Shown: positions 35,885-45,824, counted from the first letter of the stretch. The stretch: 64,000 bases of DNA from Martinezella rhizogenes (GCA_013322215.1 JAAMEZ010000006.1:620001-684000); one strand, 5' to 3'. Numbers and translations are program-made. Notes: generated from the letters alone by a model not told the origin.

Positions 35885-36802
35885 TTGGGCGGGCGTTTTC
35901 TATCGATCGGCGAATGCATGGTGGAACTGTCGCAGGCCGATGACGGACACCTGCGCAAGGGCTTTGCCGGCGACACCTTCAACACCGCCTGGTATGCCCG
36001 CGCCTGCCTGCCGGCAGACTGGGCGATCGATTATTTCACCGCACTCGGCGACGATGCCATGTCTGACGAGATGATCGCCTTCATGGGTGGCGCCGGCATC
36101 AGCACGGAAAGCATCCGCCGCCTCCGCGGCAAGACGCCGGGCCTCTACATGATCAATCTGAAAGACGGCGAACGCTCTTTCAGCTATTGGCGCGACAGTT
36201 CTGCGGCCCGCCAGCTTGCTGCCGATGGCGATGCCCTGCGCACCGCAATCGAAGCCTCCGACGTACTTTACTTTTCCGGCATCACGCTGGCGATCCTGTC
36301 GCGCGAAGACGCTTTCACCCTGCTTGCAGAACTGCGCCGCGCCAAGGCTGCCGGCAAGCTGGTCGCCTTCGATCCCAACCTGCGGCCGCGCCTCTGGTCC
36401 AGCCTCGACGCGATGCACACGATGATTGCAGAGGGTGCGCGCGCCGCGACACTCGTTATGCCGAGCTTCGATGATGAAGCCGCCCATTTCGGCGACGATT
36501 CGATCGCCGCCACCATACGCCGCTACCGGCAATACGGAGCCGCCATGGTCATCGTCAAGAATGGCGCCGACGGCGCGACCATTGGCGACGGCGCAGACGA
36601 GACGCTCGTCCCAGCGGTCAAGGTCGTCAAGGTGATCGATACGACCAGCGCCGGCGACAGCTTCAACGGCGCATTTCTGGCTCACTATCTGCAGCACAAG
36701 GATGCCGTTGCCGCAGCCGGCTTCGCCGCAAAAATCGCGGCAAAAGTCATTCAGGAATACGGTGCGCTCGTCGCACCCGAGAAGCTGAAATCCATCCACT
36801 AA
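35885..36802 (+). CDS. kdgK: 2-dehydro-3-deoxygluconokinase (PfkB family)
   Basis: The 305-residue ribokinase-family enzyme likely phosphorylates KDG in the Entner-Doudoroff/pectin route. It starts GGRFLSIGECMVELSQADDG and has GFAGDTFNTAWYARACL (sugar site) and the PfkB C-terminal signature DTTSAGDSFNGAFLAHYL with catalytic Asp. The TTG at 35885 is chosen because AGGAGG stands five bases before it. The in-frame ATG at 35870 would place that site inside the gene. Substrate assignment rests on family resemblance. Confidence 0.8.
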   Translation: MGGRFLSIGECMVELSQADDGHLRKGFAGDTFNTAWYARACLPADWAIDYFTALGDDAMSDEMIAFMGGAGISTESIRRLRGKTPGLYMINLKDGERSFSYWRDSSAARQLAADGDALRTAIEASDVLYFSGITLAILSREDAFTLLAELRRAKAAGKLVAFDPNLRPRLWSSLDAMHTMIAEGARAATLVMPSFDDEAAHFGDDSIAATIRRYRQYGAAMVIVKNGADGATIGDGADETLVPAVKVVKVIDTTSAGDSFNGAFLAHYLQHKDAVAAAGFAAKIAAKVIQEYGALVAPEKLKSIH

Positions 36803-36892
36803 ACGCTGTAATATTTCCATCATGGACACCCCCCACAATAGAGTGGGCGCGGGAATCATGTTTGAAACACCGCAATCGCTGGCACCGTCATC

Positions 36893-38035
36893 ATGAGGAT
36901 GCGGTGCGGATGGACTGTTTTGGGCATGTTGCAACGCTTGTCAGACATTGATCAAACCACCTGGGCGCAGGCGGCGACACCTGTCGCGGTACCCGAACGG
37001 CTGCTCATCGTCAGCGATGCCTGGCACCCGCAGGTCAACGGCGTCGTCCGCTCCATCGAGAACACCAATCGGGAACTGACGCGCATGGGCGTCGAGGTTT
37101 CGATGATCACGCCGGACGGCTTTCGCAACATCCCTTGCCCGACCTATCCGGAAATCCGGCTTTCGATCGCCAGCTATCGCAAGATCGCCGCAAGAATAGA
37201 AGCACTCCGGCCGACTTATGTCCACATTGCCACCGAAGGTCCCCTCGGGCTCACGGCAAGGCGCTGGTGCTTAAGAAACGGCATGCCTTTTTCCACGAGC
37301 TATCACACCCGCTTTCCGGAATATGTGGCCGCCCGCCTGCCGATACCGGAAAGCTGGCTCTACGCATTCGTCAAATGGTTTCACAATGCCGGCTACGGCT
37401 GCATGGTTGCGACACCAAGCCTTGCAAGCGAACTCAAACTGCGCGGCATTCACAATCTGCTGCCCTGGAGCCGCGGCATTGATTCCCGCCTTTTTCGGCC
37501 GCACCCGCTGGAGGACAACCCCTTCGGCCTGCCTCGTCCGATCTTCATGACTGTCGGTCGCGTGGCGCTGGAAAAGAACCTGCCCGCTTTCCTCGATCTC
37601 GACCTGCCTGGATCGAAAGTGGTGGTGGGCGATGGTCCCGCGCGGGCGGAACTGCAGAAGCTCTACCCGGATGTGCATTTTCTGGGAGCGAAGTTCGGCG
37701 AGGAATTGGCACACGCCTATTCGCAGGCCGACGTCTTCGTCTTCCCATCGAAGACCGACACCTTCGGCAATGCCATCCTGGAGGCACTGGCGAGCGGCGT
37801 TCCGGTCGCGGCCTATCCGGTTACCGGCCCCGCAGACATCCTGGGGGGAGACAGGACAGCCGGCGTCGTCGATGCGGATCTGGCGACAGCCTGCCTTGCC
37901 GCACTCTCCTGCTCCCGTGATGCTGCCCGCTCGCTGGCACTCAACTATTCCTGGGAGGCCGCTACCGCGCAGTTCATCGGCAATGTCCGAATTGCCAACC
38001 ACCGAGGCCGTCTGCAGGTCCACCACAACCATTGA
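36893..38035 (+). CDS. GT4-family glycosyltransferase
   Basis: A 380-residue GT-B glycosyltransferase. LLIVSDAWHPQVNGVVRSIE is the acceptor-side N-terminus typical of mannosyl/glycolipid GT4 enzymes. FMTVGRVALEKN and FVFPSKTDTFGNAILEALAS, the E-x7-E nucleotide-sugar motif, are clear. Relatives include MgtA-type mannosyltransferases and the glycolipid transferase (Agt) made by agrobacteria on phosphate starvation; I cannot tell which applies. The start is uncertain (36893 or 36926) because neither ATG has a good ribosome site. It is convergent with the FkbM gene. Confidence 0.8.
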   Translation: MRMRCGWTVLGMLQRLSDIDQTTWAQAATPVAVPERLLIVSDAWHPQVNGVVRSIENTNRELTRMGVEVSMITPDGFRNIPCPTYPEIRLSIASYRKIAARIEALRPTYVHIATEGPLGLTARRWCLRNGMPFSTSYHTRFPEYVAARLPIPESWLYAFVKWFHNAGYGCMVATPSLASELKLRGIHNLLPWSRGIDSRLFRPHPLEDNPFGLPRPIFMTVGRVALEKNLPAFLDLDLPGSKVVVGDGPARAELQKLYPDVHFLGAKFGEELAHAYSQADVFVFPSKTDTFGNAILEALASGVPVAAYPVTGPADILGGDRTAGVVDADLATACLAALSCSRDAARSLALNYSWEAATAQFIGNVRIANHRGRLQVHHNH

Positions 38036-38096
38036 ATTCCCGGACGATCGGCATCGCCGCTGAAAATGCAGCTCCGGGCTCACATGCCATCAACGA

Positions 38097-39338
38097 TCAC
38101 CGCGCTGCCCTGACGGCATAGCATAACCCCGCATGGGGATTGGACAGCTGCGTCTTATCCAGCACGATGAAGCCTGCATCGAGCAATGGAGCGATGAGCG
38201 TCATCTGGTTCTTATCTTTGGACCACCATTTATGCCATTCGATCACCATGGCATTGATCGATCCGAAAAGACCATGCCTCGCCAGGGCCTCAAAAATTCC
38301 AAACTCCGATCCCTCGCAATCCATTTTGATGACGAGATCCATGTCGGCGCTTCGAGCGTGCTCGGCAAGCGGCCCGATGATATCGGCCGCTTCCTTGATA
38401 TGGATCGTCTCCGGCCTGCCCGTATCCGCTCCTCTCACGGAGATTCCGATCGTCGCATCGGGGCGGACCATGACCTCCATCTGGTCGTCTTTTTCGCCCA
38501 GTCCGAATTGGTTCGGCCTGATCTTGGCGGCCGTCGTCGGGTTTAGCGCAAAATTCCTCAACGCTCTGGCATAGGGCAGCGAAAACGGCTCGAATGCATG
38601 TACCTCCCGCACGGAGGGATCCCTCGCCAGGAAGAGCGATGCCAGACCGGCGTTCATGCCGATGTCGATGACAAGTTTGTCGCGCCCGGTGATGAAATTA
38701 TATTCGTTGTGAATGAAAATCTCGCTCAGAACCTGGAAGTCTTCGGCATTGTTGACGTGGAACCGGGTTCCGGAAAATTCAGCGATAATCTTCTGCGCCG
38801 TCACCTGAAAGGTAAATCCGTTCTTCTCGAAGAAATTGAACTCGTCGAGATGAGCAAGGAAAAACGGATTGGCCATTTCCGGTAGGATGATGTCCAGCAT
38901 CCTGCCGCTTTGGCGATCAATTCGCTTGAGTGGACGGTGGGCACGCGCGGCGAGCGCTCCGATTCCGGTTGAAGCGACCCGGAATTCGAAGACATCTTCC
39001 GCATCCACATCGAACTCCAGGGCAACGCGCTTGCCCGATCTCCGCAAATCAGCTTCGGTCAGCTCCTTTTGTGCCAGCAGCCGAGTACCGAATTCGGTCG
39101 CGACATCGATGCTGCAACAGATCGCTTCCGCTGGCGCCGACGGATCACCCTCGATATCGAACTCGACGACATAATGGCCTGGAGAAAGGATTGCATAGGG
39201 GCCATAGAGCACCCATCCCGCCTCCCCCTTCCTGGCAGATATGCGCTCATCTCCATGTATCTTTTCAAGCTGTCCGATCTCAGAATAAAACAAAGTCAGT
39301 TTCCTTCTCGGCGACGGAGACAAAAGTGGGCGTCTCAT
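38097..39338 (-). CDS. FkbM-family methyltransferase with N-terminal beta-rich domain
   Basis: The protein of 413 residues has two domains. Residues about 15-150 (GPYAILSPGHYVVEFDIEGD, later FEFRVASTGIGALAAR) resemble the beta-sandwich found in rhizobial and cyanobacterial polysaccharide glycosyltransferases. Residues about 210-400 form an FkbM methyltransferase, with VIDIGMNAGLASLFLA as the SAM loop and IKMDCEGSEFGIFEALA as the family signature. O-methylation of a surface glycan is likely. The ATG at 39338 is chosen; an upstream extension to 39500 has no family similarity. Confidence 0.75.
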   Translation of the reverse strand: MRRPLLSPSPRRKLTLFYSEIGQLEKIHGDERISARKGEAGWVLYGPYAILSPGHYVVEFDIEGDPSAPAEAICCSIDVATEFGTRLLAQKELTEADLRRSGKRVALEFDVDAEDVFEFRVASTGIGALAARAHRPLKRIDRQSGRMLDIILPEMANPFFLAHLDEFNFFEKNGFTFQVTAQKIIAEFSGTRFHVNNAEDFQVLSEIFIHNEYNFITGRDKLVIDIGMNAGLASLFLARDPSVREVHAFEPFSLPYARALRNFALNPTTAAKIRPNQFGLGEKDDQMEVMVRPDATIGISVRGADTGRPETIHIKEAADIIGPLAEHARSADMDLVIKMDCEGSEFGIFEALARHGLFGSINAMVIEWHKWWSKDKNQMTLIAPLLDAGFIVLDKTQLSNPHAGLCYAVRAAR

Positions 39339-39640
39339 AGACAAACAAGACCCCGCCGGACTTCGGTGTGGCGGGAGAGTGACCACTAAGCCTATGTTTG
39401 ACAAGAACAACTTTTGATTGACGGCAACATCGGCGCGTTCAGTATGAATGAGACATAATATGTCCGCAGCTGCTGGGTATTCTATACAGCTGATGTCCAC
39501 GTGGATCGAATTTGAGAACTACAGCAATGACTATCTTCAAAGGTACAGATGATAGTCTAGAGGTTGCGGGAGCCTACTCTCCTGCAAGCTGCCTTTCCAA
39601 AAAGCGGAAGAAACCCGTAGCCCAAGCATAAATTTGGGTG

Positions 39641-39655
39641 TACAATTATTTATCG
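39641..39655 (+). promoter_or_regulatory. Possible OhrR operator
   Basis: TACAATTATTTATCG carries an exact TACAATT half-site of the recalled OhrR operator (TACAATT-N-AATTGTA), with a degenerate second half. It lies 37 bases before the ohrR start. Autoregulation is inferred. The remaining 300 bases back to the FkbM gene show nothing else clear. Confidence 0.35.
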
Positions 39656-39691
39656 CACGACTTACATTAGACCTCTCAGGGAGTACTTGAG

Positions 39692-40132
39692 ATGACCGAC
39701 AACCCGTTAAAGCTGGATAACTTCATCTGCTTCGCGCTCTATTCGGCGAACCATGCGATGAACCGGCTATATAAACCCATGCTGGACGCGCTCAATCTCA
39801 CCTATCCGCAATATCTCGTCATGGTGACGCTATGGGAAGAAGACGGCCAGACCGTCGGTGGTATCGGTGAAAAGCTGTTCCTGGAATCAAGCACGCTGAC
39901 ACCGCTGTTGAAGCGTCTGGAGGCCGCCGGCTTTATCAAACGCATCCGGAGCAAGGAAGATGAGCGCCAGGTACTGATTCAGCTGACCAGCGAAGGCAAG
40001 GCGCTGAAGAAGAAGGCAGCAACCGTTCCCCCCTGCATTCTCGATGCCACCGAGCAAACGGTCGACGAGCTGGCACGGCTGAAGGCGGAAATCACAACGC
40101 TGCGTGAGGCACTCAGCAGGAACGCTGCCTGA
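39692..40132 (+). CDS. ohrR: OhrR-type MarR-family peroxide regulator
   Basis: A 146-residue winged-helix repressor. The N-terminus [20 protein letters not shown] holds the single reactive Cys that senses organic hydroperoxides in Ohr[20 protein letters not shown] and [19 protein letters not shown] are the DNA-binding core, and [13 protein letters not shown] the wing. A second Cys occurs in PPCILDATE, so it may be a two-Cys type. GGGAG precedes the ATG. Usually ohr is adjacent, but no ohr gene is in this window. Confidence 0.85.
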   Translation: MTDNPLKLDNFICFALYSANHAMNRLYKPMLDALNLTYPQYLVMVTLWEEDGQTVGGIGEKLFLESSTLTPLLKRLEAAGFIKRIRSKEDERQVLIQLTSEGKALKKKAATVPPCILDATEQTVDELARLKAEITTLREALSRNAA

Positions 40133-40171
40133 TTTGACGCGCCTCATCTCCCGATAGGGCGCTTAAGCGAA

Positions 40172-41602
40172 TTACCGCTTCTTCTTGTTTTCGTAGGGAT
40201 TTTCCGACGAGCGGAAATGGATGCGGATCGGCACGCCGGGCATGGCGAAGTCTGCACGCAGACCGTTGATCAGATAGCGCACATAGGATTCCGGCAGCGC
40301 ATCCGAGCGTGTGCACGAGATCATGAAGGCTGGCGGACGCGCCTTCACCTGCGTCATGTATTTGAGCTTGATGCGGCGGCCGGAGACAGCCGGTGGCGGA
40401 TGCTGAACCTGCTGCGTCTCGAGCCAGCGGTTGAGGCGTGCAGTCGAGACGCGCTTGTTCCAGACCTTGTCCGTATCGACGATCGCCTGCATGAGGCGGT
40501 CGAGCCCCTCTCCCGTCTGGCCGGCAATCGGTATGGCGCGAATGCCGCGCGCCTGCGGCAATAGCCGGTCGGTCTTTTCGCGCAGATCGGCAAGCACGGC
40601 CTGGCGATCCTCGATCATATCCCACTTGTTGAAGGCGAGCACGGCGGCGCGGCCTTCGCGGATCACGAGGTCGACGATCTGCAGATCCTGCTTCTCAAAG
40701 GGAATGGTCGCGTCGAAGACGATGACCACGGTTTCGGCGAAACGGATCGCGCGCAGCGTGTCGGCTACCGAAAGCTTTTCCAGCTTCTCGGTCACCTTTG
40801 CCTTGCGGCGCATGCCGGCAGTATCGAACATCTTGACGGTACGACCGCGCCAGCTCCAGTCGACGGAGATGGAGTCGCGGGTAATGCCAGCTTCCGGGCC
40901 AGTCAGCAGCCTGTCTTCGCCGAGAAAGCGGTTGATGAGCGTCGACTTGCCCGCATTCGGGCGGCCGACGATCGCAACGCGCAGAGGGCGCGTCTCGTCG
41001 TAAGCCGGTTCTTCGTCGATCTCCTCGCCATCTTCGCCGACCGTGGCGCGCGGAATGCTGACATTCGTCTCCGCCTCGTCGTCGTCCGCCTCAGGAAAGG
41101 CGCGCTCATGGCCGATCGCCTCGACGATCGCGTCACGCAGATCCATCATCCCCTGGCCATGTTCGGCCGAGATCGGGCATGGCTCGCCAAGACCGAGCGC
41201 ATAGGCATCGTAAAAGCCGCTATCGGAACCGCGCGCCTCGGACTTGTTGGCAACGAGCACGACGGGGCGACCATGCTTGCGCAGCATTTCGGCCAGCGTC
41301 TTGTCAACATGGGTCAACCCCATCTTAGCATCGACGACAAACAGCGTCAGATCGGCTTCATCGATCGCCGCTTCGGTCTGGGCGCGCATGCGGCCCTGAA
41401 GCGATTCATCCTGGGCCTCTTCGAGACCGGCCGTATCGACGATGCGAAAACGCAGGTCTATCAGCTTAGCGTCACCGGGACGGCGGTCACGCGTGACGCC
41501 CGGCGTATCGTCGACGAGCGCCAGCTTCTTGCCAACCAGACGGTTGAACAATGTGGACTTGCCGACATTCGGGCGACCGACGATCGCGACCGTAAAGCTC
41601 AT
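40172..41602 (-). CDS. der: Ribosome biogenesis GTPase Der (EngA)
   Basis: Essential 50S assembly factor of 476 residues with two GTPase domains and a C-terminal KH-like domain. G1 motifs are [12 protein letters not shown] (near residue 8) and [12 protein letters not shown] (near 213). G3 motifs are DTAGLEE and DTAGMRR; G4 are ANKSEARG and FNKWDMI. An acidic linker (DDDEAETN) joins the domains. The C-terminus ends in the basic NPYENKKKR. The TPR gene upstream is only 11 bases away. Confidence 0.97.
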   Translation of the reverse strand: MSFTVAIVGRPNVGKSTLFNRLVGKKLALVDDTPGVTRDRRPGDAKLIDLRFRIVDTAGLEEAQDESLQGRMRAQTEAAIDEADLTLFVVDAKMGLTHVDKTLAEMLRKHGRPVVLVANKSEARGSDSGFYDAYALGLGEPCPISAEHGQGMMDLRDAIVEAIGHERAFPEADDDEAETNVSIPRATVGEDGEEIDEEPAYDETRPLRVAIVGRPNAGKSTLINRFLGEDRLLTGPEAGITRDSISVDWSWRGRTVKMFDTAGMRRKAKVTEKLEKLSVADTLRAIRFAETVVIVFDATIPFEKQDLQIVDLVIREGRAAVLAFNKWDMIEDRQAVLADLREKTDRLLPQARGIRAIPIAGQTGEGLDRLMQAIVDTDKVWNKRVSTARLNRWLETQQVQHPPPAVSGRRIKLKYMTQVKARPPAFMISCTRSDALPESYVRYLINGLRADFAMPGVPIRIHFRSSENPYENKKKR

Positions 41603-41613
41603 TTAGCGATCCT

Positions 41614-42297
41614 TCAGCCTTTTGCGACCGGAGCCTTGCCGGATGCAGTGATGAGATCAAGCAGCATCTGGGCACGGTTGGCAACATTGCGCGGGCTCTG
41701 CGGATCGTCGACGATCGCCTGGAACCACTGCCGGGCCTTGGCAAAATCGCCGGCCTTGTAGGCGGCAAGACCAAGAACGTCGCGCGCCGAATGGCGGAAG
41801 GCGTCGGCCGGGACGGCAAGCTCCTGCGCTTCGGCGGCAACCTGGTCATAAGTGCCGGTATCGACGAGCAGATAGGCTGCACGCAGACGAGCCGCATCAC
41901 GGATAACGACCGGAAGGTCCGTCTGCTTGCCGATTGCCGAGAACGTGGCGATGGCAGCGGCCTTGTCACCCTTCTGCGCCTGCAGTGTCGCAGAACGCAG
42001 GCGTGCCAGCACCGGATAAGAGCCAGGGCCAGTCTTTTCGATGGCGGCGAATGCGGCCAGCGCCTCATCCGTCTTGTTCTGATCGGCAAGTGTCAGCGCG
42101 GCAAGGAACTGATCACCGCCGCTGCCGGCCTGATTGCCGGCCCAATAGCGATAGCCGCTATAGGCTGCGGTAGCGAGAACGACGAGCACGGCCAAACCGA
42201 TGATGAGCTTGCCAAAACGGCGCCATATGAACCGCAACTGGTCCGAGCGCAGTTCCTCGTTCACCTCGCGGATGAAGCTATCGTCATTAAATGCCAT
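41614..42297 (-). CDS. YfgM-like tetratricopeptide-repeat membrane protein
   Basis: A 227-residue protein with one N-terminal transmembrane helix (about 29-51, LIIGLAVLVVLATAAYSGYR) and a periplasmic TPR-like domain: FLAALTLADQNKTDEALAAF, then DVLGLAAYKAGDFAKARQWF. It matches the YfgM/TPR-21 family, which binds the SecYEG translocon and periplasmic chaperones in E. coli. GGAGACGAGA precedes the ATG. Its position directly upstream of der is also seen in other proteobacteria. Confidence 0.82.
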   Translation of the reverse strand: MAFNDDSFIREVNEELRSDQLRFIWRRFGKLIIGLAVLVVLATAAYSGYRYWAGNQAGSGGDQFLAALTLADQNKTDEALAAFAAIEKTGPGSYPVLARLRSATLQAQKGDKAAAIATFSAIGKQTDLPVVIRDAARLRAAYLLVDTGTYDQVAAEAQELAVPADAFRHSARDVLGLAAYKAGDFAKARQWFQAIVDDPQSPRNVANRAQMLLDLITASGKAPVAKG

Positions 42298-42395
42298 TCT
42301 CGTCTCCGGCCCAGGCCAAATAGTTCAAAGCTTAGAGTTTAGTTGGGCCTTCTACTCCATTTTGCGGCTGATGTAAGGGGGAACGGCAGAAATCG

Positions 42396-42977
42396 TCACA
42401 TAACGAGCGGCGAAACCCCGATAATCCACGCATGAAGCTTCCAAATGATCAAGGCCCAGACCACTGCGCCGATGATGATCGCGTAGAGATCGTATTTCGC
42501 CGAGACGAAGGGACGCAACGTGATTTCGCCGGCCCGCTCACGCCGTTTGAGCGAAATGCGCAGGATCACGCCCCAGGCCAGGAAGGCGGCAAAGAGCAGG
42601 ATGGCCGCACCGTCGCCGTTGGACAGAAGATGCGCCAGTGCCCAGATCTTCACCGACAGCACCATCGGATGCTTCGTTTTGACCGCGATATGCCCCGCCG
42701 GCAGCAGCGAGGCGGCAAGACAGATCATCGCAAACAGCATCAGCAGGATGGTGATGTGGCTCATCCAGAATGGCGGTGACCAGACCGGCGTCATGTCGCG
42801 CGCCTGGCCGAAGCCATAGATCAGGACGATCAGCGCGACGATACTCGCGATCGAATAGGCGATCTTCCAGCCCCCTTCGCCGAGGCTTGCGATCAATGAG
42901 GTCCGCAGGCCGGGCGCCACAACGCGGATCAGATGGAGGCCGAGAAAAAGAACAATGCCGAGAATGAGCAATGCCAT
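42396..42977 (-). CDS. NnrU family membrane protein
   Basis: A 193-residue integral membrane protein with five to six helices. It starts MALLILGIVLFLGLHLIRVV and has the conserved TKHPMVLSVKIWALAHLLSN and FAAFLAWGVILRISLKRRE. NnrU proteins were named for a link to denitrification and resemble isoprenylcysteine methyltransferase-like and Z-ISO enzymes. No denitrification genes are here. GAGGATTTC precedes the ATG. Confidence 0.88.
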   Translation of the reverse strand: MALLILGIVLFLGLHLIRVVAPGLRTSLIASLGEGGWKIAYSIASIVALIVLIYGFGQARDMTPVWSPPFWMSHITILLMLFAMICLAASLLPAGHIAVKTKHPMVLSVKIWALAHLLSNGDGAAILLFAAFLAWGVILRISLKRRERAGEITLRPFVSAKYDLYAIIIGAVVWALIIWKLHAWIIGVSPLVM

Positions 42978-43156
42978 GGATGAAATCCTCTATGGTCTTG
43001 TAGTCACATCCTTATCGGCTGCCGAAAAAAAATGCCAGCATCACCGCAGCTTCGCCGCATTTAGGCGAAAGGAAGGAAGCGACCCGGAGCACGCCATCCG
43101 ATACCGCCAGACGATCCCTGGCAAGCCGTGCTCGATCCAATCAGTATTCGGTGCCC

Positions 43157-44137
43157 ATGTTTCGCTTTGCTACCTGTCTCTCCATCGCCCTTTCCCTGGG
43201 CCTGCCCGCAGCCGCGCAAGCCGATGGCAAGCCCAAGCAACTCGTCATGATTTCCTTCGATGGTGCTCATGACAATGCGCTCTGGACCAAGAGCCGTGAG
43301 ATCGCTTCGCGCAACGGCGCACATTTTACCTACTTTCTCTCCTGCACCTTCCTGATGAACAAGACCCAGGCCAAAGCCTATCAGGGGCCGAAGCAGCGGC
43401 CGGGCAAATCGAATGTCGGCTTCGCCAAGAGCGAGGACGATGTTCGCACCCGCATCGCCAACATCTGGGGCGCGCATCAGGAAGGCCACGACATCTCAAG
43501 TCATGCCTGCGGCCATTTTGACGGCAAGGGCTGGAGTGCTGCTGACTGGAGCCAAGAGTTCATGAATGCGCGGATCGCGCTTCGCGACGCCTGGAAGAAT
43601 GTCGGCCTTGCCGACAAGGAACCCCAGGGCTGGGAAGACTTCGCCACCCACGACGTGAAGGGATTCCGCGCGCCCTACCTTTCCACCAGCGACGGCCTTG
43701 TGCCGGCGGAAAAGGAAATGGGCTTCCAATATGATGCAAGCCTCGTCACCAAAGGACCTGCCCTGCCGCAGGTGGTCGATGGCATCTATCGCTTCGGCCT
43801 GCCTTTGATCCCCGAGGGACCCGAGCATCGCCTGGTCATCGGCATGGACTACAATCTCTATGTCCGCCATTCCAAGGGCGTCGAGGACAAGGCAAACGCC
43901 AAGACCTACGAGGATCGCACCTTCGAAGCTTTCGAGGCTGCTTTCAGCAAGCAATATGACGGCGAGCGCATTCCGCTGCAGCTCGGCTTCCATTTCGTTG
44001 AAATGAACGATGGCGCCTATTGGCGCGCCCTCGACCGCTTCGTCAGCGATGTCTGCCACAGACAAGATGTTGCCTGCGTCAGCTATTCCGAAGCCATCCC
44101 GCTGATAGTCGCAAGGGGCAAGCCGCAGCAGGGGTGA
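43157..44137 (+). CDS. Secreted polysaccharide deacetylase-like protein
   Basis: A 326-residue protein with signal peptide (FATCLSIALSLGLPAAAQA). The NodB-type fold begins LVMISFDGAHDNALW, with the first Asp of the metal/acid pair, and has GHDISSHACGHFDG, the H-x3-H metal motif, then VKGFRAPYLSTSDGLV for the RxPY motif. It likely removes acetyl groups from a wall or surface polysaccharide in the periplasm. The ATG at 43157 is preferred to the GTG at 43151. Confidence 0.8.
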   Translation: MFRFATCLSIALSLGLPAAAQADGKPKQLVMISFDGAHDNALWTKSREIASRNGAHFTYFLSCTFLMNKTQAKAYQGPKQRPGKSNVGFAKSEDDVRTRIANIWGAHQEGHDISSHACGHFDGKGWSAADWSQEFMNARIALRDAWKNVGLADKEPQGWEDFATHDVKGFRAPYLSTSDGLVPAEKEMGFQYDASLVTKGPALPQVVDGIYRFGLPLIPEGPEHRLVIGMDYNLYVRHSKGVEDKANAKTYEDRTFEAFEAAFSKQYDGERIPLQLGFHFVEMNDGAYWRALDRFVSDVCHRQDVACVSYSEAIPLIVARGKPQQG

Positions 44138-44283
44138 GGAGCGGTCGGGCAGAGCCCAAGCGAGCGATCCAGTGGATCGATTGCAGCGACGAGCGCCTTG
44201 AGCCAAAGCGAAGGGCCGGAGGTGCGGCAAAGGGAAGTCCTTCCATTACCTCGCAAGCCTAAAACCCCATATCCTCGCCATTG

Positions 44284-44311
44284 AAAAAGGCCCCGTTTCC
44301 GGGGCCTTTTT
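44284..44311. terminator. Bidirectional terminator between deacetylase and bacA
   Basis: AAAAAGGCCCCG (44284-44295), loop TTTC, CGGGGCCTTTTT (44300-44311). It has a perfect twelve-pair stem with T-runs on both strands. It serves the convergent genes on either side. The 146 bases between it and the deacetylase stop hold a short palindrome, CGATCC-AGT-GGATCG (44165-44179), and no gene. Confidence 0.92.
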
Positions 44312-44314
44312 GTA

Positions 44315-45580
44315 TCAGCCGTCGGCGTGGATGACGGATTGATCTTGGTCCAGATAATGCTGATCGATTTTCGGCAGCGGCTCGTCATCGATAGCAGCTT
44401 CGAAGGCCTTCAGACGCTTGTGGATCGAGAGAAGCTCGATGATCGTCGTCCAGGAGCTGACGAGATACTGGAATGAGTTGCTGACCTGGCCGAAGGCCGT
44501 GGCGATCTGCTGCCAGATGCCAAGCGTGATCTTATGCGCCACGAAGGTCGGCACCAGCACGAAATAGAGGAAGATCGCATCGAGCTGGCCGTAGGAATAA
44601 CGGGCCACGTTGAAATACGCATAGTGGAAATACATGCGGAAATAGTTGCGGCGGACGTTGGAGAAGAGTTCCTTCACGGTGGGTGGCTGCGCACGATCGT
44701 CACGATCCTCGCCGTAGACAAGTTCCTTTCGATAAGCGGCCTCAACGCGCTGATTGCGGAAGTTCAGCCCCGGAAGCTTGATCCCGAAGAGCGCCAGCAG
44801 GAACGTGCCGAATACCGACCAAATCAGAGCCAGCCAGACGAGTGAATATGGAATTGCGCCGATGAGCGGCAGATCAGTCACGTATTTCGACAGTTCCAGC
44901 AGGATCGGCAGGAAGACGATGAGTGTCATGACCGAGCCGATCAGACTGACGCCGAGCCCTTCGAGATTGGTCGCAAAGCGCATCGTGTCTTCCTGGACGC
45001 GCTGCGATGCACCTTCGATGTGCCGGAGCTTTTCCCACTTCGACATGTAGAAATTGTTCATCGCCCAACGCCAGCGGAAGAGATAGTGGCTCAGGAAGAA
45101 CGATGAAACGACGCTCACCGCGACGCCCACGAGGCCGAGCTGCGTGAACGCCCACAGCAATCCATAGAAATCGCCATCCGTAACGCCGGGCTTTCCGCCG
45201 AGCGCATTTTGCAGGAGGTCAAAGAAAGGCCGGCGCCAGACGTTTACCGCTACGTCGATCTGAACACCGAAATAGGTGATGAAGACGATGAAGGCCGAGC
45301 CCCACACCGACCAGGCGATCCAGGGGTTGCTCTTCGAAACAACATGCCAAAAGCCGCAAAAGACCGCGGCGCAGAGAATAAAATAAAGGTAAAACAAGAA
45401 ATTAGTAGGAGCAACAAAGAACGCCGCTCCGACCGGCTGCTGCTCTTCCTGCAGCGGCGGATAACCCATGGACGCCACGACATGCGCGCCGACAAAATAC
45501 CATAGGAAGACGCAGACGAGCGCCCAAACGACCGCTGAGGAAAAAAACAATCTCGGATTCGGGAAGAAAGAATGAAACAC
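44315..45580 (-). CDS. bacA: BacA/SbmA family peptide transporter
   Basis: Proton-driven inner-membrane importer of antimicrobial peptides, 421 residues from the GTG at 45580 (FHSFFPNPRLFFSSAVVWAL), with AGGAAG upstream. That length matches S. meliloti BacA. Multiple membrane helices and the family segment RWRWAMNNFYMSKWEKLRHI, followed by EGASQRVQEDTMRFA, are clear. In rhizobia BacA protects bacteroids from plant NCR peptides and affects very-long-chain fatty acid modification of lipid A. It is needed for nodule function in galegoid legumes. Confidence 0.92.
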   Translation of the reverse strand: MFHSFFPNPRLFFSSAVVWALVCVFLWYFVGAHVVASMGYPPLQEEQQPVGAAFFVAPTNFLFYLYFILCAAVFCGFWHVVSKSNPWIAWSVWGSAFIVFITYFGVQIDVAVNVWRRPFFDLLQNALGGKPGVTDGDFYGLLWAFTQLGLVGVAVSVVSSFFLSHYLFRWRWAMNNFYMSKWEKLRHIEGASQRVQEDTMRFATNLEGLGVSLIGSVMTLIVFLPILLELSKYVTDLPLIGAIPYSLVWLALIWSVFGTFLLALFGIKLPGLNFRNQRVEAAYRKELVYGEDRDDRAQPPTVKELFSNVRRNYFRMYFHYAYFNVARYSYGQLDAIFLYFVLVPTFVAHKITLGIWQQIATAFGQVSNSFQYLVSSWTTIIELLSIHKRLKAFEAAIDDEPLPKIDQHYLDQDQSVIHADG

Positions 45581-45824
45581 GACGGTTAGGCTTCCTGTTT
45601 GTTCGAACGACCGCAAATGGCGTCAATTTGCGGCGAGCCTAAGACAGTTCGCCGGGAGCGGCAACCGGCAGAGCCCTATTCTTACGTAGATGTAACCGCT
45701 TATCCCATGATCGTGATGCAGTTGTTCAGCGGCGAATTTTCACCCATTGGATGAGCGCCTCCCCCACAAGAGCGCGTCTCCTTTCTCCCATCGCTTCATC
45801 CGCTTATCGCCCCTCTTGCAGAAT

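Noticed and set aside
36803..36925. PHO box upstream of the glycosyltransferase at 36893
   Set aside because: Only isolated GTCAT and TGTCA fragments are present, without the paired seven-base repeats needed for PhoB binding.
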